From an uncultured Parabacteroides sp. (GTDB lineage Bacteria > Bacteroidota > Bacteroidia > Bacteroidales > Tannerellaceae): a stretch of 12,199 bases of DNA. The notes under the pieces were generated by a model. It saw only the letters and a program-made list of their open reading frames with translations, did not search any database and had not been told where the DNA came from. Every line of letters begins with the position of its first letter. Position 1 is the first letter of the stretch. Where the stretch lies: positions 1-12,199 of the forward strand of contig CAMTPG010000047.1 of the NCBI GenBank assembly GCA_947074335.1, written 5' to 3'. Shown in pieces: positions 7,038 through 12,199 of this stretch. The position numbers and the translations under genes were made by a program.

Positions 7038-7068
7038 AATATACAAAAACAGCTAATACACCAAACAG

Positions 7069-7995
7069 ATGAATATACAGCAACTCGAATATATTCTGGC
7101 CGTAGATAAACACCGCCATTTCGGCAAGGCCGCCGAACAGTGCCGCGTTACCCAGCCCACATTAAGTATGATGATTCAGAAACTCGAAGAGGAACTGGGT
7201 GTAAAACTGTTCGATCGCAATGTGCAGCCGGTAATTCCCACCGCGGCAGGCCGCAAGGTGATTGATCAGGCGCGTATCGTGCTGCAACAGGCTTCGATGA
7301 TTAAGGATATTGTAAACGAGGAGGAACAATCGGTAAGCGGTGTTTTCAAACTGGCGGTTTTGCCCACCATCGCGCCCTATCTGCTGCCGCGCTTTTTGCA
7401 GCAGGTTACTTCGGCTTATCCGGAGCTGGATCTGCGTATTCTCGAAATGAAAACATCGCCCACACTGGCGGCTTTAATTAAAGGAGAGATCGATGCGGCG
7501 ATTATCGCCAATCAGCCTACCGAGCCGCAGCTGCAGGGCGACACACTTTTCTACGAACAGTTTTACGGCTATGTGGCACGCAACGAATCGGTATTTAAAA
7601 AGGAGCTGATACGCACTGCCGATATCAGCGACGACAGGCTGTGGCTGCTCGACGAAGGGCATTGTTTCCGCGATCAGCTGGTGCGTTTCTGCCAGATGGA
7701 GAAGGTTAAAATACATCAGGCGGCTTACAAACTGGGCAGCCTCGAAACTTTTATGCGCATGGTTGAGAGCGGTAACGGCATCACTTTTATTCCCGAACTG
7801 GCCATGCATCAACTCAGTGCGGAGCAGAAAGAGCTGATTCGTCCGTTTGCCATTCCGAAACCGGCCCGCGAAATTGTCTGGATTACGCGCAAAGATTTTA
7901 TACGCCAGTCGATCGCCGGAATCCTCATCGAATCCATACGCAACTGTGTGCCCAAAGAGATGCGCACGCTGCAGGGCGGATTTAAACTGGTTTAA
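7069..7995 (+). CDS. oxyR: Peroxide-sensing LysR-family regulator OxyR
   Basis: Cytoplasmic transcription factor that senses hydrogen peroxide through a disulfide switch and activates peroxide-defence genes. The 308-residue length is typical. The N-terminal winged helix-turn-helix spans about 1-60 (FGKAAEQCRVTQPTLSMMIQ, 18-37), followed by a linker helix and the periplasmic-binding-protein-like sensor domain from about residue 90. The redox pair is present as GHCFRDQ (Cys199) and RFC (Cys208), the same numbers as in E. coli OxyR, which makes OxyR rather than a generic LysR protein the call. LysR genes often regulate a divergent neighbour; here that is the zincin lipoprotein gene, 474 bases away. 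No peroxidase, catalase or dps gene lies in the window. The downstream aromatic operon has its own promoter. Confidence 0.93.
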   Translation: MNIQQLEYILAVDKHRHFGKAAEQCRVTQPTLSMMIQKLEEELGVKLFDRNVQPVIPTAAGRKVIDQARIVLQQASMIKDIVNEEEQSVSGVFKLAVLPTIAPYLLPRFLQQVTSAYPELDLRILEMKTSPTLAALIKGEIDAAIIANQPTEPQLQGDTLFYEQFYGYVARNESVFKKELIRTADISDDRLWLLDEGHCFRDQLVRFCQMEKVKIHQAAYKLGSLETFMRMVESGNGITFIPELAMHQLSAEQKELIRPFAIPKPAREIVWITRKDFIRQSIAGILIESIRNCVPKEMRTLQGGFKLV

Positions 7996-8034
7996 TTTTT
8001 TCGAGCTCCGGATTAAAAAAATTATTACTTTTTG

Positions 8035-8064
8035 TTGGTAGTTTTGAAAAAAGAGTTACTTTTG
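8035..8064 (+). promoter_or_regulatory. Promoter of the aromatic operon leader
   Basis: TACTTTTG at 8057-8064 is an exact TAnnTTTG -7 element. The -33 part may be TTGG at 8035-8038 (18-base spacing) or TTTG at 8031-8034 (22-base spacing). Transcription would start near 8071, about 20 bases before the leader peptide ATG, so the whole attenuator is transcribed. Confidence 0.7.
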
Positions 8065-8091
8065 TCGCGTATTCAGAAACGAAAAGATAAA

Positions 8092-8166
8092 ATGAATCGA
8101 TTTAGCTTTACATATTACTTTTATTACTTTTACTTTAGCAAAGTGAAGGCAGGGGTTTGTATGTAA
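8092..8166 (+). CDS. Phe/Tyr-rich leader peptide
   Basis: A 24-codon reading frame just downstream of a consensus promoter. Ten codons are aromatic: Phe at 4, 6, 10, 13 and 15, and Tyr at 8, 9, 11, 12 and 14. Residues 8-15 read YYFYYFYF without interruption. Tyr uses both TAT and TAC; Phe uses only TTT. The start ATG follows an A-rich stretch with an AAAAGA near the right distance. It plays the role that pheL and trpL play in enterobacteria: ribosome progress through the Phe and Tyr codons reports charging of tRNA-Phe and tRNA-Tyr. The last codons (about 19-23) overlap the antiterminator segment, and the stop is 34 bases before the terminator. The peptide itself probably has no function. It is not homologous by eye to E. 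coli pheL but has the same design. Composition, position and RNA context make chance unlikely. Confidence 0.9.
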   Translation: MNRFSFTYYFYYFYFSKVKAGVCM

Positions 8167-8211
8167 AGCATTGAAACATGAAGATAATTCAATAATATAT
8201 AAAGTCCTGCC
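8127..8211 (+). promoter_or_regulatory. Attenuator: pause hairpin and antiterminator
   Basis: Segment 1 (8127-8136, CUUUUACUUU, the last Phe/Tyr codons) can pair with 8140-8149 (AAAGUGAAGG) in a 10-bp stem with two G-U pairs and a 3-base loop: a candidate pause hairpin. Segment 2 (8148-8158, GGCAGGGGUUU) can pair with segment 3 (8201-8211, AAAGUCCUGCC). This gives six consecutive Watson-Crick pairs, one G-U, one G-G mismatch and three A-U pairs. Segment 3 is also the 5' arm of the terminator, so the two states exclude each other. A ribosome stalled on the aromatic codons would leave segment 2 free and permit antitermination. One that reaches the stop codon (8164) would cover segment 2 and let the terminator form. 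The pairings are seen in the sequence; the mechanism follows known amino-acid attenuators. Confidence 0.85.
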
Positions 8212-8232
8212 GGTTACGGTGGGACTTTTTTT
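8201..8232 (+). terminator. Attenuator terminator upstream of pheA
   Basis: AAAGUCCUGCCG (8201-8212) pairs without interruption with CGGUGGGACUUU (8217-8228): 12 base pairs, two of them G-U, around a GUUA loop, with a run of seven U (8226-8232). It lies between the leader peptide stop and the pheA start, 40 bases before the ATG, so it would stop transcription before the structural genes. Confidence 0.93.
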
Positions 8233-8272
8233 ATTTCATCCCGTCTGCAAAACGGGCAAAAACAGGAAGAAG

Positions 8273-9118
8273 ATGAAAAAGAAAGTTGCAATCCAGGGTA
8301 TAGCAGGCTCATATCATGATGTGGCGGCCCGAAATTATTTCGAGGAGGAAGAGATTGAGATTATCGACTGCAATACCTTTCGGGATGTAGTGGCTACGAT
8401 CAAAAAAGATCCGTCGGTGCTGGGCATGATGGCGATCGAAAATACCATTGCGGGCAGTCTGTTGCAAAATCATGAGCTGATTCGCGAAAGCGGACTGAGC
8501 ATCATCGGCGAATATAAACTGCGCATCTCGCACTCGCTGGTAGCTTTGCCGGGCACAACGATTCACGATATTACCGAAGTAAACTCGCACCCGATTGCCC
8601 TGATGCAATGTACCGAATTTCTGGATACACTGCCCAATGCCAAAGTGGTGGAAAAAGAAGATACTGCGATGAGCGCCCGCCACATCGCCGAAAAGCAGCT
8701 GAAAGGGCATGCGGCCATCTGCGGCAAACGGGCTGCCGAAATTTACAACATGGAGGTGCTGGCCGAAGGTATTGAAACAAACAAACGCAACTTCACCCGT
8801 TTTCTGGCCATTGCCGATCGCTGGGTGGCCGACGAGATGCTGAAGCATGTCGATAAAAACAAGGCTTCGGTGGTTTTTGCCCTGCCGCATACATCGGGCA
8901 GCCTTTCGAAGGTGTTGTCGGTTCTTTCGTTTTACGACCTGAATCTCTCCAAGATTCAATCGCTCCCGATTATCGGCCGCGAATGGGAATATCTTTTTTA
9001 TATCAATCTGACCTTTACGGATTACCTGCGCTACAAACAGGCGCTGGATGCAATACGACCTCTCACTAAAGACTTAAAAATATTAGGCGAATATGCAGAA
9101 GGAAAACAAAGTGTGTAA
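8273..9118 (+). CDS. pheA: Prephenate dehydratase
   Basis: Converts prephenate to phenylpyruvate, the committed step to phenylalanine. The 281-residue monofunctional form has no chorismate mutase domain; that activity is supplied by a downstream gene. The catalytic domain covers about 1-185, with the start motif VAIQGIAGSYH (5-15), AIENTIAGSL (54-63) and NFTRF (173-177), whose Thr175 is the expected catalytic residue. A C-terminal ACT domain (about 197-272) should bind Phe for feedback inhibition. The usual ESRP motif reads QSLP (229-232) here. The start is set at the ATG at 8273, preceded by AGGAAGAAG. A longer in-frame start at 8171 (TTG) would translate the attenuator terminator and is rejected. 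The end overlaps the next gene by 26 bases. Expression should depend on the upstream Phe/Tyr attenuator. Confidence 0.95.
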   Translation: MKKKVAIQGIAGSYHDVAARNYFEEEEIEIIDCNTFRDVVATIKKDPSVLGMMAIENTIAGSLLQNHELIRESGLSIIGEYKLRISHSLVALPGTTIHDITEVNSHPIALMQCTEFLDTLPNAKVVEKEDTAMSARHIAEKQLKGHAAICGKRAAEIYNMEVLAEGIETNKRNFTRFLAIADRWVADEMLKHVDKNKASVVFALPHTSGSLSKVLSVLSFYDLNLSKIQSLPIIGREWEYLFYINLTFTDYLRYKQALDAIRPLTKDLKILGEYAEGKQSV

Positions 9119-10277
9119 TATCACTCCCGCAAACCGGGTAAATCAGGTACAGGAGTATTATTTCTCCAAAAAACTGAAAGAGGTGGCCGAAATGAATGCT
9201 GCCGGCAAAAATGTGATTAATCTGGGCGTGGGAAGTCCGGACCTGCCGCCATCGGCCGACACCATCGAAACACTTTGCGAGCATGCCCGCCACGAAAACG
9301 AGCACGGTTATCAGCCTTATGTGGGTATTTCGGAGCTGCGCGAGGCTTTCGCCACCTGGTATAAAACCTGGTATGATGTGACGCTGGATCCGAAAACCGA
9401 AATTCAGCCGCTGATCGGCTCGAAAGAGGGTATTTTGCATATCTCGCTGGCTTTTCTGAATCCGGGCGACGGTGTTTTGGTGCCCGATCCGGGTTATCCC
9501 ACTTACAGTTCGGTATCTAAACTGGCCGAAGCACGCCTCATTCCTTATGCCCTGAAAGAGGAGCTGAACTGGCAGCCCGATTTCGAAGCGCTCGAACAGC
9601 TTGATCTTTCGGGTGTTAAACTGATGTGGGTGAATTATCCCAATATGCCTACAGGCGCCAATGCCTCACAGGAGCTGTTCGAAAAGCTGGTGGCTTTCGG
9701 TCTGAAACATAATATTGTAATTTGTAATGATAATCCGTACAGCTTCATTCTGAACAAAGAGCCGCGCAGTATTCTGAGTGTTCCGGGTGCGAAATCGATT
9801 TGTATCGAACTCAATTCGATGAGTAAATCGCACAATATGCCGGGCTGGCGTATGGCGATGCTGGCTTCGAATCCGGTTTTTGTTCAGTGGGTACTGAAGG
9901 TGAAAAGCAATATCGACTCCGGTCAGTTCAAACCGATGCAATATGCGGCGGTCAAAGCGCTCGAGGCGCCTAAAGCGTGGTATGATGCGATGAACAAGGT
10001 GTATCAGAGCCGGCGCGACCTGGCCGGACAGATTATGCATGCACTGGGCTGTGTATATGATGAAAACCAGACAGGCATGTTTTTGTGGGGAAAGATCCCG
10101 GCAGAGGCAGCAGGCAGTGAGGCCATTGCCGATCAGGTATTATATGATGCAAATGTATTTATTACGCCGGGATTTATTTTCGGCAAAGGCGGCGAACGAT
10201 ACATCCGTATTTCGCTTTGCTGCAAACAGGAAACATTGAAAGAGGCATTAAACCGTATTAAGCAAATAATAAAATAA
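9093..10277 (+). CDS. PLP-dependent class I/II aminotransferase, probably aromatic
   Basis: Fold-type I aminotransferase of 394 residues. The cofactor lysine is Lys245 in SMSKSHNMPGWR (242-253). Other PLP contacts are CNDNPY (211-216, Asp213 and Tyr216) and NYPNMPTG (181-188), a variant of the usual NPPNPTG. Arg372 in RYIRISLC is the expected substrate carboxylate contact. Sequence style is of the aspartate/LL-diaminopimelate aminotransferase group, and automated labels could say either. Its place between pheA and the DAHP synthase gene suggests it transaminates phenylpyruvate and 4-hydroxyphenylpyruvate to Phe and Tyr, the one step the neighbours do not supply; this is inference from context. 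The ATG at 9093 lies inside pheA (26-base overlap). The next in-frame Met is at residue 34, which would cut into the conserved N-terminus. Confidence 0.9.
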   Translation: MQKENKVCNITPANRVNQVQEYYFSKKLKEVAEMNAAGKNVINLGVGSPDLPPSADTIETLCEHARHENEHGYQPYVGISELREAFATWYKTWYDVTLDPKTEIQPLIGSKEGILHISLAFLNPGDGVLVPDPGYPTYSSVSKLAEARLIPYALKEELNWQPDFEALEQLDLSGVKLMWVNYPNMPTGANASQELFEKLVAFGLKHNIVICNDNPYSFILNKEPRSILSVPGAKSICIELNSMSKSHNMPGWRMAMLASNPVFVQWVLKVKSNIDSGQFKPMQYAAVKALEAPKAWYDAMNKVYQSRRDLAGQIMHALGCVYDENQTGMFLWGKIPAEAAGSEAIADQVLYDANVFITPGFIFGKGGERYIRISLCCKQETLKEALNRIKQIIK

Positions 10278-10287
10278 CAGATAGATC

Positions 10288-11355
10288 ATGGAAATGAATT
10301 TAGAATCAATCATCTTACCCGGCATCGACCCGCAACGTCCGATCGTAATTGCCGGTCCCTGCAGTGCTGAAACTGAAGAACAAGTCATGGAGACTGCACG
10401 CGACCTGGCTGCACGCGGCGTAAAAATATTTCGTTCGGGAATCTGGAAACCGCGTACCAAACCGGGCGGTTTCGAAGGTGTGGGCGCCGAAGGTTTGCAA
10501 TGGTTGAAACGGGTAAAACAGGAAACGGGCATGTATGTGGCTACCGAAGTTGCCACCAAAGATCATGTGTTTGAGGCATTGAAAGCCGGCATCGATATGC
10601 TTTGGATCGGCGCACGTACAACCGTGAATCCTTTTGCCGTACAGGAAATTGCCGATGCCTTGAAAGGTGTAGATATTCCGGTGCTGATTAAAAATCCGGT
10701 AAATCCCGATCTGGAGCTCTGGATTGGTGCTTTCGAACGTCTGTATGCAGCGGGCATTCATCGTCTTGGTGCTATCCACCGCGGATTCAGCACCTACGAT
10801 AAAAAGATGTATCGTAACCTGCCGCTCTGGCATATTCCGATCGAGCTGCGTCGCCGCTTACCGAATCTGCCTATTTTCTGTGATCCGAGTCATATCGGCG
10901 GCAAACGCGAGCTGATCGCTCCGCTTTGTCAGCAGGCCATGGACCTGAGTTTCGACGGTCTGATTGTTGAATCGCACTGCAACCCGGATTGTGCCTGGAG
11001 CGATGCTTCGCAGCAGATTACGCCCGATGTGCTGGATTATGTATTGAATCTGCTGGTGATCCGCGATTCGAACCAGTCTACCGAAAGCTTATCGGAACTG
11101 CGCCGCCAGATCGATGCCATCGATGAGCAAATGCTCGAACTGCTGGCTAAACGTATGCGTATCTCCCGCGAGATCGGTATTTACAAGAAAGAGCATAACA
11201 TGCCGATTCTGCAATCGCCGCGTTACAGCGAGATTCTCGAAAAACGCTCCAACATGGGCGAACAAATGGAGCTGAGTGCCGAATTTGTGAAAGAGATTTT
11301 GAAAGAGATTCACGAAGAATCTGTGCGTCAGCAGATGATCATCATGAACGAATAA
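10288..11355 (+). CDS. Bifunctional DAHP synthase / chorismate mutase
   Basis: Two enzymes in one 355-residue chain. Residues about 1-260 are a type I-beta (KDO8P-synthase-like) DAHP synthase, which condenses phosphoenolpyruvate and erythrose 4-phosphate to open the shikimate pathway. Motifs are AGPCSAE (22-28, with the metal-binding Cys25), KPRTKP (54-59), DPSHIGGKR (199-207) and VESH (227-230). Residues about 266-350 are an AroQ-type (all-helical) chorismate mutase, with LRRQIDAIDEQMLELLAKRM (271-290) and Lys300 and Arg312 as likely substrate contacts. The fusion order, synthase then mutase, is common in Bacteroidota; the mutase domain probably also acts as the allosteric sensor, as shown for other fusions of this type. 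It starts 10 bases after the aminotransferase gene; a second ATG two codons later is possible. It supplies the prephenate used by both PheA and TyrA. Confidence 0.95.
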   Translation: MEMNLESIILPGIDPQRPIVIAGPCSAETEEQVMETARDLAARGVKIFRSGIWKPRTKPGGFEGVGAEGLQWLKRVKQETGMYVATEVATKDHVFEALKAGIDMLWIGARTTVNPFAVQEIADALKGVDIPVLIKNPVNPDLELWIGAFERLYAAGIHRLGAIHRGFSTYDKKMYRNLPLWHIPIELRRRLPNLPIFCDPSHIGGKRELIAPLCQQAMDLSFDGLIVESHCNPDCAWSDASQQITPDVLDYVLNLLVIRDSNQSTESLSELRRQIDAIDEQMLELLAKRMRISREIGIYKKEHNMPILQSPRYSEILEKRSNMGEQMELSAEFVKEILKEIHEESVRQQMIIMNE

Positions 11356-11375
11356 TTACCGCAAAGCATACAGAT

Positions 11376-12149
11376 ATGAAAATATTGATTTTAGGTGCCG
11401 GAAAAATGGGCTCATTCTTTACGGATTTGCTCAGCTTCGATCACGAAGTGGCTGTATTGGAAAATGATCCCAAGCGCCTGCGGTTTATTTACAATGCTCT
11501 GCGTCTGCAAAAACCGGAAGAGGTGGCCGAGTTTAATCCCGAGCTGGTTATAAACTGTGTAACGCTGAGTTACACAGTCGATGCTTTCCGCAGCATCCTG
11601 CCCTACCTGCAGCCCTATTGCATCATTTCGGATATTGCTTCGGTAAAAACGCATCTGAAAGAATTTTACGATCAGTGCGGATTTCCGTTTGTATCCACGC
11701 ACCCGATGTTTGGTCCTACGTTTGCGCGTCTGGATAATCTGCAAAAAGAGAATACCATCATCATTTCGGAAGGTGATCATTTAGGAAAGATTTTCTTCAA
11801 AGATTTATACAGCAGTCTGCGCCTGAATATTTGCGAATATTCGTTCGAAGAGCATGATAAAGTGGTGGCTTATTCACTGGGTATTCCGTTTGCTTCTACG
11901 CTGGTATTTGCGGCGATTATGAAGCATCAGGATGCACCGGGTACCACCTTTAAACGGCATATGAAAATTGCCCGCGGCCTCCTATCCGAAGATGATTATT
12001 TATTGACGGAGATCTTATTTAATCCGCGTACGCCAAACCAGATTTCGCGCATTCAGAATGAATTAAATATTTTGCAGGAGCTTATTCAGCATAAAGATTC
12101 GGAAGGCATGAAGGAGTATCTGAAACGAATCCGGAAGAATATTGAGTAA
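11376..12149 (+). CDS. tyrA: Prephenate dehydrogenase
   Basis: Oxidatively decarboxylates prephenate to 4-hydroxyphenylpyruvate, the committed step to tyrosine. The 257-residue protein is a short monofunctional form without a C-terminal ACT domain. The nucleotide-binding motif GAGKMG is at 7-12. STHPMFGP (107-114) carries the expected catalytic His109, and EEHDK (158-162) a second conserved His160. The absence of an ACT domain means no direct tyrosine-binding regulatory domain is visible, so Tyr control may come from the attenuator. It begins 20 bases after the preceding gene. The stop codon is the first three bases of a 13-bp tandem repeat that continues past the window edge; no terminator is visible before the end. 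Confidence 0.93.
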   Translation: MKILILGAGKMGSFFTDLLSFDHEVAVLENDPKRLRFIYNALRLQKPEEVAEFNPELVINCVTLSYTVDAFRSILPYLQPYCIISDIASVKTHLKEFYDQCGFPFVSTHPMFGPTFARLDNLQKENTIIISEGDHLGKIFFKDLYSSLRLNICEYSFEEHDKVVAYSLGIPFASTLVFAAIMKHQDAPGTTFKRHMKIARGLLSEDDYLLTEILFNPRTPNQISRIQNELNILQELIQHKDSEGMKEYLKRIRKNIE

Positions 12150-12199
12150 GATTATTCAGTAAGATTATTCAGTAAGATTATTCAGTAAGATTATTCAGT
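12147..12199. repeat. 13-bp tandem repeat at the tyrA stop
   Basis: Four perfect copies of TAAGATTATTCAG run from 12147 to 12198, and a fifth begins at the last base of the window, so the array length is unknown. The first copy supplies the tyrA stop codon TAA. The sequence just before it (ATTGAG) resembles the unit end (ATTCAG), suggesting the array grew from the gene's own 3' end by slippage. Confidence 0.95.

Larger units (their letters stand above)
6595..7068. other. Divergent intergenic region, repeat-rich
   Basis: This gene-free stretch of 474 bases separates the leftward lipoprotein gene from rightward oxyR. It contains a small palindrome ATTGC-atc-GCAAT (6654-6666), two degenerate repeat copies, the four-unit 23-bp array, a perfect-stem hairpin (6770-6803) and the oxyR -7 element. 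GTAC recurs in related contexts outside the array as well (near 6645, 6875, 6920, 6944 and 7005). No TAnnTTTG element is visible on the minus strand for the lipoprotein gene. Open frames across this region look non-coding. Confidence 0.7.

Overview
The window looks like chromosomal DNA from a member of the Bacteroidales (phylum Bacteroidota). Several intergenic regions carry the TAnnTTTG promoter element typical of that phylum (119-126, 4969-4976 on the minus strand, 7029-7036, 8057-8064). Ribosome binding sites are weak and A-rich, and all proteins are of the type expected in Bacteroidales housekeeping regions. Genus and species cannot be read from the window.

Layout. (1) 150-1930, plus strand: murB, then a metallo-beta-lactamase-fold hydrolase overlapping it by one base. 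(2) 4938-1921, minus strand: a probable pheS-crcB-nth-unknown membrane protein operon, whose last gene converges on the hydrolase with a 10-bp overlap. (3) 6594-5254, minus strand: a predicted lipoprotein with an HELGH zinc-peptidase motif and a strong terminator. (4) 6595-7068: a gene-free divergent region with four 23-bp tandem repeats, each containing the palindrome TTGTACAA. (5) 7069-7995, plus strand: oxyR with both redox cysteines. (6) 8057-12149, plus strand: a compact aromatic amino acid operon of pheA (prephenate dehydratase), a PLP aminotransferase, a DAHP synthase-chorismate mutase fusion and tyrA (prephenate dehydrogenase). The window ends inside a 13-bp tandem repeat that begins at the tyrA stop codon.

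The most interesting element is the leader of the aromatic operon (8057-8232), which reads as a complete ribosome-mediated transcription attenuator. It has a consensus promoter and a 24-codon leader peptide gene (8092-8166) in which ten codons are Phe or Tyr, five of each, eight of them consecutive. An RNA segment inside the end of that gene can pair with the 5' arm of a 12-bp terminator hairpin followed by seven U. Starvation for either Phe or Tyr should stall the ribosome, free the antiterminator and allow transcription of the four genes. This fits the gene content: the operon opens the shikimate pathway (DAHP synthase), makes prephenate (chorismate mutase), and then branches to Phe (PheA), to Tyr (TyrA) and to the shared transamination. 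A start codon called at 8171 for pheA would wrongly translate through the terminator; the ATG at 8273 is the credible start.
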